Assembly (NCBI GenBank): GCA_025345505.1
Contig: JANVCC010000030.1
Span: forward strand, 11,728,166 to 11,792,165
Origin: Todiramphus chloris collaris
Lineage: Eukaryota > Chordata > Aves > Coraciiformes > Alcedinidae
Reading direction: 5' to 3'
DNA: 64,000 bases
The notes beneath the pieces were generated by a model. That model was not told where the DNA came from, did not search any database, and worked only from the letters and a program-made list of their open reading frames with translations. The position numbers and the translations under genes were made by a program. Shown in pieces: positions 46,201 to 60,245 of this stretch (the first letter of the stretch is position 1; every line of letters begins with the position of its first letter).

Positions 46201-48000
46201 TCATCAGAGATAAAGTTGTTAAGCTAAACTAGAGGTTTTCACTTTTTTAGAATTCTATTAAGTTTTTCTGAGTTCTTGACTTCTGAAAACCCCTGCTTAC
46301 TTTTTCTGTCTTGCTATCTGAGGAAGCCCTTAGCAGCCTACCAGAGCAACGTGTAAATGCTAATGGTCCAAAAAGCCATTACCATCAGTCCTAGAGCAGG
46401 ACAAGGTGTACTGGGGTCTGTGCAAGCTGTAGGGAAAAGGCTGGAACTCGACTTCCCTTTCCCATGATATCTGAGATTTGGCACATTGTCACAGGGGCCT
46501 GGGGGTCTGTTGGAGAGACCAACAGTAGCACTGTGTGGGATCAAACCTGGGTTAAACTCTTCATCTCTCCTGCACCTTTGGTAGATAGTCTTGTTGGAAT
46601 GGGGGTAAAACAAGTCAGATTTATTGGTGGAGGAGCAGGTGGAAGGAGCCTGAGGAGACTGATGCTCTGTTTTATGAGACGAAGGAGTGGTTGTGCTTCT
46701 GCACGTATCATCCCACCTGGTGTCACAACAGCTTTTAGTCCTGGTAATTTGCAATTTGAGCAATGATGATGGATTTGGGTGCGTTACACACAAAGTATGG
46801 AATTCTTGTTACTTTTAAATGCCATTTATTTACAAAGCTGTGAGCTGATGTCATCCAATACAAGATAATAGGATGAAGTTAGGTTAGGTTGCTAAGTCCA
46901 GCAGTTGAAGTGAGAGGTACAATGGACTTGGCTACTGAGCACATTTGAATTGATTACCTTGTAGTCTGGAGCAGATATTAGTGATGTGATTCTGTACTAA
47001 AATTGCTGTTCCAACATAAGTCTTGAACAGGCACCTGTAAACTTGGCACTTTCTAAGTTGACAAGTCAATAATGTTAGCCTGCTTTTCCAGGCTTGTGTG
47101 TATGCTGCACATACTCATGTATATGGGGAGGAAAAAAAAAAAAAGAGAAATCAGTGTCAGAAAATGTCAGGAAAAGATGTAATGTAAGAACTCCCTCTGC
47201 TGTAAAAACTCCCAGCATATGAAATGTGCTGTAGCACTAGCCATTGTGACCTAGAAATAAAATGTTTCCTGTGAATTAGAAGGATACAGAGTTGGATTAA
47301 CGGGATGACATTTCCCCATCTGGTTTTTATTTATTGTTGCCCTTTTCCATTCACTGTAATTAGTGCATAGAAGTGACAATAGGCATATACTGCACTGTGA
47401 GCTACAAGGATGTACCAACATTTTGAGCACTCTCCATTATTTTTTTTTTTCCAGTGACACTTCTAAAACTCTTAGCATCTTAACTCTGCTGAAACCTATT
47501 ATTTCTGTGAACTGAAGAGGCAATTTAAGGCACCTTTTCTGTTTGCAAACAATTTTCAAATATAACCTCACACTTTCTGAACTTTTTCCAAGGGCCTCAT
47601 AAAATCGATAATTGTCCATTTTCCTCTAAGTGACTTTGAAAATTGAAGGTCTGAGGATTCGAAATTCAGATCTGGATTTCAGGGTGCTCCCCATCAACAC
47701 AGCTGCTCAAAGGTGCTCAAAACTTGCATCTGTCTTCTTGCAGAGAGAAGAGCTGTTTGAAAATATAACCCATCCTGTGCTTCAGAGAACCCAATTTTCC
47801 CTTGGACTTTTCTTCAGCTTGAATTTAGAGATACTGTTGCTGTATATCTCATAAATAATAAAGGTGCAGAAAGATTCAAGTTTGTCATTGACATGACTTA
47901 GTTTTAGTTTAAAGGTGGGACATTGACAGGATATCGCCACATAAAAATGTCCTTATGGGTAGTCTTTTATTAGTCTGGTCTTAGGTAATCAGCAGGGTTT
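43261..48000. other. Unique non-coding DNA with simple repeats
   Basis: A purine-rich tract near 44,030-44,065, 23 T at 44,514-44,536 and a T/C tract near 44,728-44,754. The minus frame of 151 codons at 46,338-46,793 is the second longest in the window but is serine/threonine/proline-rich, without a domain or splice context. No interspersed repeat recognised with confidence. Confidence 0.5.
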
Positions 48001-51000
48001 TGTGACAGCCTGGCAGTAAATCAGACAGTTCAGATGGTAGATGCGTGACGCAGACACTCAGGTGGTGGCCCTTGTACAACTGGAGGTAGATAGCGTAACT
48101 AGTGGTACTAGTCAGGTTATTCTGAGGACATAAAAAAGTATCTTCAGAGCAACAACTCCAAGTCTGAAGCTATTTATCCGTAAGAAAAGATCCTGTAAGC
48201 AAAACCACTAAAACCTGTAGCAAACTTTATATACAGCAAAAAGGGAAAGAATGTGATATCATCTCCACAAAGACATAAGAGCATGAGAAGTGTGGCTGAA
48301 AATTGAGGGTTCTTATAACATAAAGGTACATTAGATAGTCCAAAATCTGTGACTCTACAGCCAAGAAAAAAGCCTAAAAGCCTTTTCTGTCTCAGTGTTC
48401 AAGTGACAGCGGAGATTAGAAATAAAAAAGCAATTTATAATGAATAAGAAAAGAGACACTAACAGCAATTGATATAGTTCAGAAGTTATGAAGTGTATAA
48501 AGTTGGTAACAGCCACTAAAGCATCCAGCATAAAGCCATATGAAAGGACAGTAAGAAAGTTAAAAATGTAATTTTTTTTATGAAAAGCAACATAGTGGCA
48601 TAGCTCTGTTACTGGACAGAGATGAGAGAAACATCTGTTGTTTGGTACACACAAAAGCAATGTGTGTTCTTCATTCAGCAGAAAAAAGACCCTCCAAGTG
48701 GGATGTACTTATGTACTGGAGTACTGATGGAGTACCAGAAATCAGAAAGAGTGTTAATGTTTTACCAGTGCTCAGGATTACAGTGATAAAAACAAGCTGA
48801 TAAATCTGTTATCCATCCTGAACAAAATAACAGAAGATTGATGATATAACTAATAGGTTGTATTGCTCTATTTCTTTCTGAAGACAGAGCAAAAATGATT
48901 AGGTATCACTTCTGAGGTTTTTTTACATCATTAAAACTGTTCTTCTATTCCATCCTAGCTGTGAATCCTACATCACAGTCAGAGAGCATGAACAATTAAA
49001 TATACATTCTAATGCAATGTGGTAGAAAGGGGAATGTGTAATTTATTAAAAAACGTATAATTAATCAAGGTTGATTTTTGCTTGAGGTACTGAATATTGG
49101 TTGGGCTGATGATGGACTGGTACTTATGGGTCAGGATCCTGCATCCCCAAAAGATACTGAAAACTAGATAAAGAATCCATGGTACTGAAGGCTGAATAAA
49201 ATGCCATGCTGTGACTGCCTTAAAGACCTCAAACAGTAAAGTAAAAGGAGAATCAATTAGATTTAAAAAAAAAAAAAATAGCTCTGTTTTATTTCTGGTG
49301 GATGTGCCCAGTTCTGTGGTAACTGTATGAAATGTAATGGCACATGGTAATTGGGAAGTTATGCTTGGAGGCTGTTCCCACGCTATTATTTGAGTACTGG
49401 TATGTGATCTTCTGTACTCTGTTAAAGAAACATGCTTCTGGTTTATGGCAAATAGTGCTTATCCGATGGGTGTGGAGGTGGCACAGGCTGGGAACCACTT
49501 CCAATAAGTGGTTTGGTCATGGCCCTCCGGTTTCAGAGGGTAAGATAATTAATAGTGTAGATGTGGGCTGCTCTTTCTCAGTTGGCCTCAGTGTTAAAGA
49601 ATTTACTAACTCAGACATAGCCAGTGGTTTAAGGTTCCCTTTCAGCCTCAAGCTTTAGGAAATAGAAGTGATCAAATGACATGTTCTGGTTGGTGTGCTC
49701 TGATCCTACCAGCTGTGCTCCTCCAAAAAAAGTGGATGAAATGATTAAGATCTGATTTATGCTTTGTCACAGTACCGCTCTAGCTGTTGGACTAACTGCC
49801 CCAAGGCAGTGGGATTTTGACCACAGTGAACTGGAGTTCATTTTTCTATTACATATGTTGGTGCTAAGTGTTCTACAGCTGAAGGTGTGTTTGTCTGGTT
49901 TCTTTACTGTGTGTTCATAACAGGACTGTTCTGCATTTTGGTTTCAACTTGATCTTTACGAAGGAAGCGTAACACATTGAAATGTATTGCCACAAGGCCA
50001 ATCTAATAGGCAAGCAGCTGTATGAAGTGCTATCTAGAACATGCAGACTAGACAAAGATTACCCAAAGAAATACAGAGGAAAGTTGTGATGTGGCCAAAA
50101 GCAGATTAATGCCTCTACCCTAGGCTCTGGTGCTTCACTCACTTGCCATGTTACAGGAATCTTAGAATGTTTTACAATGATGAAGACACTATAGATGCAA
50201 TGAAGACCCTACAGGAGTCTTGGAAATAGCTTTCAAGTACTTTTTCAGTTTATATAATCTATAGCTGAGGAATAGTACTATATGCCTTATGGACCTCATT
50301 TTTCAATAGAAGGAAGATGACAGCTAGAAAAAGATTGAGAACTTCTGGATATTGTAGGATGAGTATAACTTTGACGGCAACCATATCTCTGTAAGAGATA
50401 ATGCATTAAGCAGGGATCTGTGAGAAAAGTGTGCACAGATTAACATAACCTCAATGATACTACTTGTTGTACGGAACAGTGCCAGAATGAGTAGTATGTA
50501 CATCCAAGTAATCCAAGGACAAGAGTTCTTTGCCATCTTTATTTTTCATAATATTCTTGAGAGTGTTCAAAAGCTTATAAGAAAGGTTGAAGCTTAGAGG
50601 AAAGACAGTGCAAGGAAATTTCCATAACCAGACCAAGCCTTCTTCTCTTCAGCTCTACAAGTCTACAAGGACTTTCAGTAAGAGGAATGTCTCATTAGGT
50701 TTTGGTGGGAAGTTGTGGTAATTTTCTCATCTGGGTTGAAGCTTATACTCAGGGTTGCTTGTCCAAGGTTCTTTAGTATATAATCATTGAACTGTGAGTC
50801 TCAGAAAATTATTTTTCTACCTTTGTGTGATATCAAGCAGTGTCATTTCTGATCCCACTCACAACTGTCGACGAGACCAGACCGGAATTTGGCATTTCCA
50901 GGCCTGAATGGAAATTCAAGTGGAATGAAAGGAACTAGTCAAGACCAAATATTTAAGGTGAAGAAGTAGAGATATGCTGTTTGTTCTAGGAACATGTGAA

Positions 51001-53200
51001 AGTGAGAACATCTCTACAGTAAACAAACCATACTTTGCCCATCCCTTTTGGCAATGGGATGAAATGCAGGTTGATTGTCAGCAGGAATGCCTTTCAGGAT
51101 ATACAATAGGTCACTGGATACCTACTGAGTACTTTAGCAAGTGTGTCAACTGGCATCAAGTGGTCAAGCACAAGTCCATATCCTGGGATGCAGTAATTTG
51201 TTTGGTGTGGTGCTGACACTGTGAAGGTTGGAATTTGTCATAGAAATAAGCAGTCTCCCAAACTATGTTTCATATATTTGCCAAGAAATTAACCATCGAA
51301 ACACATTAAATGCTGTCTGGGACAAATCAGGAAAACAACCCACCCAGAAGTGATGTTTTATTTAAGGACAGAAGTCAGTGGAGCCACAATTAGGGCATCC
51401 AACTGGTTTAATGATTCGTTTTTGTTTGTTTAGCTAATTTTCTTGAGAGTTTGTTCTTCAGTCTCTGCTCAAACACACAGTTCTGTTGAACCACTGCCTT
51501 ATTATACTTCTTGTTTCTTGCCATCTAGTTAACATTAGTGTATTGACTAATTAAACAACTTCTGAAAATCTGAAAAAAACCAGCAAACTTTTATCAGTTA
51601 TTTTTGTTCCATTATAGTGACCTTGTGTTGTCCTTGTTTTTCAGTCTCTCTTGCTACCTTTGAAAGTCTTAGCTAAAGATCTGGAGCTAAATTCAGCCCT
51701 GATGTAAAACAGTACAGTTTTTCTAAAGCTTTTGCAGGGTTCTGCTTTGATCCTGGAAGACTCACTTTTAAAAGGTGGGTATGACACAGTTTCTCTTCCG
51801 TAAGGAGCTGATTTTTTTTTTTTCCCTCCCCTGATTCTTATCATAGCAGCAAGGCAAGCACGATATTGCCCTGGGAAGACATTTCAATAATCAATTTTTT
51901 TTTTTTTTTGGTAAAATTATCACAACTAATCTTTTACTTGACTTTAGCTTCCAAAGAAGTCAGGAAACTGTTTTTGTAGTTTGGACCATTCTCTCAGAAT
52001 ATAGAGGAATTTTAGTATATTCTAGTATTAAGCAACACTGGACTGATAATGAAGTCATGCAAAATATCTCCAGAATATCCTCAACTCTTTGCAAGAGATG
52101 AAGTAGTAATATTTTGAAAAGTGGCAGAAGTTTGCCCAAACTGGTATTTCAGAACTGACCACCCCAACAGAAAGAATGAAAAAAAAATTGTTTCATTGAC
52201 TTAAGCTGGTCCTTTCTTGTTACTGTAGCTTAAACTGGTGCTACATCCTAAGGCAGATGAGGATAGTATCTCTGTCTTCCACACAATATATTTTGACCTG
52301 AGCAGAGATGCAAAAATCCTGTTGAGTTCCCGGAGGGATTCTGTGAGAAATAGTGGCTGGCTACAACTCACAGCTGGAAGATGATTTCAAAATGCTGGAA
52401 GAGAGTTGGTGGAAGAGGCTGCATGAATGTAAGAATCATTAGTATACAGTTTAGATCTCATGTCCCTGGAAAATGTTTAATTCCGTGTCTCAGAAAGTTA
52501 GCATGAAGATAGTTTGTGATATTAATTGCTCCACTTGTTAATTGGAATACCTTCAGATTTGCATGTCATTCAGCAAAGACAGCTAGAAGTGGAATGACAA
52601 ACCAATTTATGGGTATTTGGCAGGACTGCTTTCAGTCAAAATATCCCTTTAATGAAATGCCATGGGGAGTAGTTGGTTAAGAGAACAAAGTCAGGTTTGT
52701 GGCAGGGCTGTCAGTAATTTGAGAGGCTGCGCATCTCTGGAGCAGAATCTTGCAGCAAGGGTAATTGCAGCAAGTGTCAATCTTAAATATCAAAAAAAGA
52801 CATTGTGACCAAATGCCAGTATCATGTCCTGTGAGGTATCACAGTTCAAGAAATAGCCCTGAAGCATTATGACGTGCCAGTTATCTGGACCCTTTGATTG
52901 GAAAGTGCTAAAATTCCCAGGAGTTCCAAAAGATGCTGCCAAGAGTTTGGTTTGTTGTAATACTATATGATAAAGATCTAGCAAAGATGGGGACCTTGCC
53001 AAGCCAAAGGCTGTTGGCATTTCTGTATTATAAATTTTATTGCTAGTACTGAAACTCTGACATTGTAAAGGAGTATGGCAAAAATCTCTTTTTCTATTGA
53101 ATGTCATGAAATGTCACATTCCCAAATAAAGTGAGGTACATTGTGTAAGTTGATGTTGTGTTATTGGAATTAGCTTTTGCTGCTGACAGTGATTAATAGA
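48001..53200. other. Non-coding DNA, origin unclear
   Basis: Moderately AT-rich, complex sequence with few homopolymers. It may include heavily decayed old repeats, but I can name none except a short sauropsid-type fragment at 51,683-51,720. The 80-codon frame at 50,974-51,216 looks somewhat protein-like but matches nothing I know. T-runs lie near 51,812-51,825 and 51,895-51,910. Confidence 0.4.
51683..51720. repeat. Short fragment of old amniote repeat
   Basis: GAGCTAAATTCAGCCCTGAT followed by GTAAAACAGTAC resembles the common sauropsid phrase 'gagctaaattctgccctcagttacaccagtgcaac'. Very short, so low confidence. Confidence 0.3.
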
Positions 53201-56200
53201 AACTTTTAGCATAGTTTAAGTGAAATATTTTCACGCTTATAGAGCAAGCAATACAACTATCACACTAATTAGCTTCATTATTTTTTGCACCCTACAACAG
53301 CTAATCTGTAGCAGAGTGATCTTTCAGCATTTCTGGGATTACCTGGTTTAGCAGTACTACATTCTGGGGTCCTTTAAGGCATGGAAAAAATATGGGGAAA
53401 GAATCAAATATCTGGAAAATATTTGTAATACTCATACACTTACTGATACTGTATTTTATTTTCTACTTTAAAGTTAGAAATGTACCATTTAGAATTTAGT
53501 TATCACACAGAAAACATTGATGGTATATTTATGAAATAAGTATAAATTTTTAGCCTCTGAATAATGACAAATACACCTAGAGTTAACGATAAAGTTGCAT
53601 TACATATTCAAGTACTGTGTACTTTTTTTGCCTGTTGAAATATCTTCAGAGTAGAAAGAAAGTGCTGAAAATAGAAAGCATTAATATTGTTGACAAGTAA
53701 ACAAAAAGGAAGATTATATTCACACAGCTCAGAAAATTGTAGTGAACGCAGCCCTAAAGTTACAGTGCAGATACAGTGTGTGTTTTTGACAGGGAAAGCT
53801 TAGAAAATGAGCATGACCTTTTAATACACAATCACTATGTTTCTAATAGTGTCACAGTATTAAGGTCCACTACTAAATTTGTTGTAAAGGATGAAGGTTC
53901 ACCATATGTAGGCAATTTCTCTTGTTTGATACAGTAAGTGTTGAAATAAGTGTTTCTGTCAGGGGAACTTAGTCATAAAGAGCATTTTGAAGGTGAAGTG
54001 TAGTAGAAGTAATATAATTTTGAATATTTCTCTAAACATTCTTTCCCTATTCATTCTGTAAGAAAATGTTCTAAAAAAGTGTTGAATTTTTCTTGCCCCC
54101 CCCCCCATTGTTTTGCATGGATTTTGGGGAAAGGGGAGCATTATTTTGGTTTTATTTCTTAGGTTTCTGGGCTTTTTATAGGTTTATAAACTAGTTACAG
54201 ACAACTGATGCCACTTACTCAGTGGATTTTTACAGATAAAACCACATTATACTGAAGAAAAAAAAATCCCAGCTTGTTCCAACTATGTTTTATTTTGCAA
54301 AAGGCAAGTTAAAATTATTACTCCCACACTTAGATAATTCTCAGTCAAGACAACAGTCTCTGTCTATATGGACATCAAAAGAAGTGTTTACTTAAATTGG
54401 AAATTAATTTGCATTTTTATTCTAAAAGGGGGTGATTTTAATAATAGATGGATTTTAAAATAAGTATTTTATTTATCAGAATTCTGTTGACCTGTAAATT
54501 ATTCTAGCTATATGGACCGAGGTAAAGGGAAGATAGTTCCATCCTGTGTTTTTGACATTATCAAGACAGACAGTTCTGGAATCTGTGGAGCTTCAAAAAT
54601 GAGTTGTTCTGTATCCAAAATCTTATCAATTCTACCACATAAAAAGAGTATTAAATATTTTTCTTAGAGGATAAATATTTGTATTAAAAATTTATTTTAG
54701 CACCCACATATTCAATTTTCAACTAAAAATTGGATAAAGAAAACCTCATCTCCAGTATATTGGATTTCCTGCATTCACATGTGTTGTCATCTCCAGGTCA
54801 TTGGTGGAGGAGAAAAATTCCTTCAAGAAATATTTCGAAGTAAAACAATTATGCTTTATAGTTATGGGAGGAGCTGAATTCGTCAAGAGTAATCCTGTTT
54901 TCAGATGCCAAATGGCATTTTCTGCTGGAAAAAAGCCAGAACAAAAGGTTCCCAGACAAAACCTTCTATAAACACAAATCTATTCCCCACCCAGTCCCTC
55001 TGCAAAAGCAGAACCTTATCATCTGTTCTTACTGTGATGCCACTGAAGAAGCAGCCTGATTGCTAAATGCTATAACCAACAAGTGAACTTCAAAAAAAAA
55101 TTTGTGGATACATGAGAGATCTGACAGATCTGTGGAGTATGCCGAAAATTTGAATAGATCTGAAAGAACTCAGAAGAATTTTTTTTGATTCTACCATCAC
55201 AAGATTAGGCTTTTCCTGGTGAAAATATTTCATTTTATCAGACCTATGTCAGACTTCAATATTAAAAATAAACCAAACCCACACAATTTGCAAATGGTGA
55301 TACAGAGTTTCTGGCCATGTGGATTATGTTTGAACATGGGGATTATAGTACATAGGTAGTTTTCTGACTTTCCTACTTTTTTTGCCATTTTAGACTTTGA
55401 CCCTGTTTTGTTTTGTTTTTTCTTTCCCAATCCTGTTTTCATCCTGTGAGTGACCCCATTTGTAAGTTCCATGGCCCCATTTGAATAGTAATGGCTAATT
55501 CCAGAACCACTGCACTATATGTTTTATTTTGTTGTTGTTATTATTATTTCTTTTAATGTTGGCACACCTGAGCAAACTGCAAATGATTAGAAAGCAGATT
55601 GAGTAATGAAAGCCCAACTTACTGGATGTTTAGAAAATTGTTGTCACTTGTAGATAGTACCAGGTGGGGGGGGGGGGGGAAAAGGGCAAATTATTGGACA
55701 AGAAAGGGCTTGTCAGGGAGAGTAATGAATTAGATGGATAAACACAAAGTGAGTGATGAAAATGGTGACTGGTAAGAGTCTTGGCATGAAACAAGCAATA
55801 CATTGCAGAAAATGTTTCACATGACTTATTGCTCAAGTTCCTATGACTATGCGACCTGTCATCCTGGGTATTTTAAACCCAGGAAGGCCACAGAAAATAG
55901 ACAGAATAAAGAATTTTTTTTTTATTTGTTTCATATGCATTTTAAAAGGAATAGATTTTTTTTTTTAGATAATATTTAAATATGAAGTAAATGTTATTTG
56001 ATAATCATCTGTCACTTCATCTGAAGAATTAAAAATGCTTCATGCTTGAGCTGTTGGTGTGTCATCACTTTTTCAAATTATATCAAGTATAAATAAATTA
56101 TATTACTTACAATAAGATGCAGTTTTTGTTTTGCTGCAAAAGATTAAAATGAAAATTAAAGTGAAGTTGCTTGAAGACTAAAACTGTGGGATGCATTTTA

Positions 56201-57185
56201 TCTAGAGCCAGGCAAGAGAGACTTTAACACAGAAAGTGAGAGTGAAGCAGAGTGGTGGACGTTAATACTCCCTTATGTCTTTCTGAGAGAGCTCTAACAG
56301 AGCAGCACATCCCCTTTTTTCTTCTAATTCAAAAGTTTGTCATTTAAATATCACATAATAAGCACCAGCTTTTCAATATCCCTCATCCTACTTAACTAGC
56401 ACACAGCTTTTTTGAAAATCTGTAAGAGTTGTAGTGAAAAATCTGGAAATCTGAGCCTTATTGTAGAGAACTTCAATATTTACTTGGTATAAAAATATAT
56501 GCTATAATTATTTTTATTTCTTTTGAGGGCAATATTGGTTAATTCAAGAAATATTCTTAACTGTGGGGTAATATTTTCCTGGTAGTGGTATACTTGCAGG
56601 AGCAGTTGTGTTGTAAGGAGAAGTAACTTCTTGTACAGCTTTTTTTTTTTTTTTTAAATTCATTGGTGTCTGCCTCAACGTTCTGAACTCAGAGTACTGG
56701 TACTGTCAGTGTTATACCTCTGAATCTTACCATCTTCTTGTTGATTTAACTGAAATTCCATCGTCTGTTGTCTGGTAAATGACTGAGATGCAATTGTTCT
56801 CAAGGAGGCAAAATAATCCAAGGGAAATCATAGTCATAGCATATTGGCAAGTACCTTTCTCCTGGAATGAGTTATTTAAGAAAGTATCTTGCTAACATCA
56901 AAACATTCAAAACAATTTAAAGTTTTGTATCTTGCTTTCCTTGAGACCTATGTGGTTGCAATAGATTAAATTTTTCCAGGTTATCAGTATATTTTTGTGG
57001 TCCTGGGGAGTTTTGGACATGGTACTTTTTAGTAGATGTTCTTGGGACAAACAAAAAAAGTGAGGGGATGAAAAACAAGCAAGGAGGTGAATCTTAAGGT
57101 GTGGTGATTTTGTGTAGTAGCATTAGTATGTTGCAGACATCTGGTCTGTCCATCAATCGCCAAGGAGGCAACTGTTTACATCATT
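53201..57185. other. Unique AT-rich non-coding DNA
   Basis: Holds C11 at 54,096-54,106, G14 at 55,666-55,679 and T-runs near 55,914-55,924 and 56,641-56,656. Three AGATCTG words recur between 55,110 and 55,165. No gene-like frame or recognised repeat. Confidence 0.5.
55666..55679 (+). repeat. G14 homopolymer
   Basis: Fourteen consecutive G followed by AAAAGGG. A G-quadruplex could form. Length is uncertain for sequencing reasons. Confidence 0.85.
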
Positions 57186-57490
57186 CCTGGCTGTTGTTCA
57201 TCCACGCTCTTCTTGAAGCTGTTGTAGTGGAGGCTCTGCAATACCCAGGCAATCTGGGTCAGTACTTTGTTGCTATCCCCAGCACGGTTTGTTCCCTTAC
57301 TTTTAACCTGGCTCCTCCCTCCCTGCTCCTGCCATCACTAGCTTGCTATCTCTAGGCTGCCTGTTGTCCCGGGCATGGAGAACAGACTGTCCTTTCCTGG
57401 TCTGCAGCAACTTGCAATGTATTTGGGCAATCTTCTGTACCCATTTCCTCTCTTGAAAAGCAACGTCAGTTCTACCTTCCCACATGTTTT
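57186..57490 (-). repeat. CR1 LINE fragment, antisense
   Basis: The run of phrases 'CTTCTTGAAGCTGTTGTAGTGGAGGC', 'CAGTACTTTGTTGCTATCCC', 'TCCCTTACTTTTAACCTGGC', 'ATGGAGAACAGACTGTCCTTTCC' and 'GCAGCAACTTGCAATGTATTTGGG' follows the reverse complement of CR1 upstream of its 3' end ('...catggagaacagactgtcctttcctg..tgcagcaac..ttatgtatttgaagactg...'). Thus the insertion lies on the minus strand. Moderately diverged and truncated; no intact reading frame. Confidence 0.65.
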
Positions 57491-60109
57491 GCAGATCTCT
57501 GATTGTATTATATGACTCTGAAATAAATAATCTTCACCTTCTTGTGTTCACGCATTGAATTTCAAAGCTAAGGAAAACCACACGCTCACTTTTGTTTTCG
57601 TGTCCAAGTTGAGACAGTCTCCTGGAATGTTATTTTTGGAAACCACAGCTACTGCAGAGTTGTGTAATACAGCTGAGTGGCAAATTTTGAGTGGGGGAAA
57701 AGGAATGGAAGTATGTCTCATTGGTGTATCCCTGAGAAAATCCCCTTTTACGCATGGGCAGCTGCAGTGTCTTCTCTCTTGCTTTTCAGTTTGTAAGCAG
57801 CAGAACAAAAGAAGTCTGTCAGTGGCTCTAAGCACGGTAGCTCAGATATTTTGATAAGCATATATCTGCCCTGGCTAAGGAACAGCTACATCCCTAGCAT
57901 TAAAATCCTAGTGACATCGACAGGAGGTGACTTCAATGTCAGCAGAGTAGAAAGGTGAGGCCCTAACATTGCAGTTATAATTATGGAGCCATTGTATGTC
58001 AGCTGCAGTGGGACACTCCAGATGAGCCCTCTCCAGACCATGTGCAAGCACAGGACGGTGGACAGCCTTCGCGGAAGGACTTACTGTCTAAGGAGGGCAT
58101 GACAGACCACAGTGTAGAGGAGAAAGGGAAGAAGAGTGAGGATGAATACGTGTGATTTGCTCTGGTTTTTGAGGAAGCAGACAAAAAAGTTACTGCTCTT
58201 TGCAACCCCTTAGCTGCCTGCATGGTGTACTCAGATCACCAGCCTCTCCATGCACATGATTGCTCCCAGATCCACTTCTGCCTGTATGAAACTAGTTAAT
58301 AAAATTTTTTTTAGTTAATAGCTTTCTCTAAACTGGAGTCTTACGTCAAAGTCAGCCATAGAAGGAACTGTGTGAGAGGCGTAGAGGGCTGGTTCCCCAG
58401 GCTGGCCACAGCACCAGAATGGCTCTGCTCAATAAGTGAAGCTGACCCACTGAAGTGGAGAGCAAAGCCCAGCTTGCCTGTCCCACTGCTCTTTTGCTGA
58501 TCGCTATTATATTAACGTGAGGGCAGAACTCCTTCCTGTACATTAAAAAAATCCTTCCCCCTACATGCCTCTCTCCTATTTAATTTCTTTCTATAAAAAC
58601 CTCTGCAGTAAAATGAATGCGGCAGATGTCTACTCTTCTGCAAAAAGATTATGCTTTGAAGCCACACAGTAGCCTCACTTTTCATGGCATTAATGATGTG
58701 GACTAAGCTTTGGGAATTGTATTTAAAAACTACTCCAAGTAGAAGGGGGCTATTCAACTGCTAAGCACACCCATATTTTTAATAGCTAATGTGTGTGTGT
58801 GTGTGTATGTGCATACAGAGAGTTCTTTTCAATTTTTCTTTTCCGAGGTGTGAGTGCAGACTGAATTTTTTTTATTTTTTTTATTTTTTTTCCCCCTTCC
58901 CAGTTTTGAAATAACCATTTTCTCTTTTGATATATGCAAGTAGTTTCCAGTGGTGTGGTTCCCTGGCTGCTCACTGCGGGAGGATCTCCCCGTCAGAACA
59001 AGTGCACAGCTTTTCCTGGGAGTTGAGCCATGGGCCAAGCAGCCAGGGCTGCCTGGTGCAGTCTCATCAGGGATGAGTTGTTACAAGCAGCAGTGTAGTC
59101 CTACCAACATTTGTCTTCACAAATCCTGTACATCTGTAGATTTTTTTCCCAAGTAATAGTTTTCACAGGATTTCAGCCTTAAATGGTAAAAACCTGATAC
59201 TCTTAATCAGTATTTGTGAAGCAAACACTTTCCAAGCAAATGATCATGATGGATCAGTGACTTGTATAGGAAAATTTTCCCGTTGCTTGGACTCAGCTTG
59301 CATGGTTACTCTAACTTCTGCTTTACCTTTGTTTGACAATCATGTGTTCTTACTGTGATCCTGAGGATCCTGTGCAGTGATGTATAGAAGTTGCTGCTCT
59401 TTCACGTTATTGAGGTAATGAGCTTTAGAGGTGAAGGAAGTAATCTTTTAAGTCAGCTACCATATACTTTTTGAATGTGCTTTGGGATCCAAGAGGTTGT
59501 AAGCAGTGCAGAGAGATGGATAGACAGGGTCTCCTAAAGTGAACTGCACTAACTTTTTTTGACCTGTATTTGGAGAAAGAAAAAAACCAACAACAAAACC
59601 AAACAAACAAATCCCAAATTGCACAATTTGCAGTTGAAACATGAACTTAAAAGTTTGGTTTCCCATGGAGTAAAATGCCAAAAACTTTCTGTGGGATTCT
59701 TCTCTTAACTGAGAATTCAGTGATATGTATTTGTGTGCGTCAGGAGCGATGGTTTCTCAGTACTTGTCCTTGCTAAGAACCAGAGGAGAGAGATTCAGTC
59801 AGGTCATAACTGCTTGATGCAAACATGTCCTGTATAAGAGAAAATGAACATAATAAACTCACAGACAATGCAGTTTATCTTCAAAGCAGTCCAGCTATAT
59901 GAAATGAAGGAGAACTAGGTTTTTTCATGCTGTAGTGTCTGTAATGCTGTAGCAATTAATTTTCATATGGAATAAAGTAAATGAAAATTAGATCCAAATA
60001 ATTTTCTTATGTACTGATTTTGTTCATATTTCTGAGGCAATATTTTAATGCCCAATAAAACAGTTTTGTCTGAATGTCAGTTTGGTATTTGTAGGTACTC
60101 TGGTGTTTT
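57491..60109. other. Unique DNA with simple repeats
   Basis: Includes (GT)8 at 58,791-58,806, a T/A tract at 58,866-58,902 and an A/C-rich run at 59,579-59,612. Frames on both strands around 57,548-57,854 (95-99 codons) overlap each other and lack domains. No exon supported. Confidence 0.5.
58791..58806 (+). repeat. (GT)8 microsatellite
   Basis: Eight GT units, continued imperfectly as ATGTGCATAC. A short dinucleotide repeat. Confidence 0.85.
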
Positions 60110-60134
60110 GGGGTTGGGTTTTGTTTGGGTGGGG
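60110..60134 (+). repeat. G-quadruplex-capable motif
   Basis: GGGG-TT-GGG-(8 bases)-GGG-T-GGGG gives four G-runs with loops of 2, 8 and 1 bases. It lies in a T/G-rich simple stretch running to about 60,165. One loop is slightly longer than the usual limit of seven. Confidence 0.5.
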
Positions 60135-60194
60135 TGTGTTTTTTTGGTTTTGGTTTTTTCCTCCTTGTTGATAGTGTCTCTGTAGATAATTTTG

Positions 60195-60245
60195 TTTGGA
60201 TTTTTTGTGTTAGACCTGACATAGACAGCAGGCTAGATGGCCCTA
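60195..60245 (+). repeat. Possible tail of an old CR1
   Basis: GACCTGACATAGACAGCAGGCTAGATGGCCC resembles the end of turtle-type CR1 ('...ggctagatggaccattggtctgacc...'). Only about 40 bases match and no upstream CR1 is visible, so the call is tentative. Confidence 0.3.

Noticed and set aside
46338-46793. 151-codon minus-strand frame
   Set aside because: Second longest frame, but Ser/Thr/Pro-rich with no domain, overlapped by forward frames, and no splice context. Within chance given 64 kb and six frames.
50974-51216. 80-codon frame with a protein-like look (QWDEMQVDCQQECLSGYTIGHW)
   Set aside because: Reads more like a protein than most, but I recognise no family, and neighbouring frames are closed. 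Could be decayed repeat; not supported as a gene.
48001-53200. Possible LTR or endogenous retrovirus region
   Set aside because: No pair of terminal repeats, primer binding site or recognisable retroviral protein stretch was seen; only complex AT-rich DNA.
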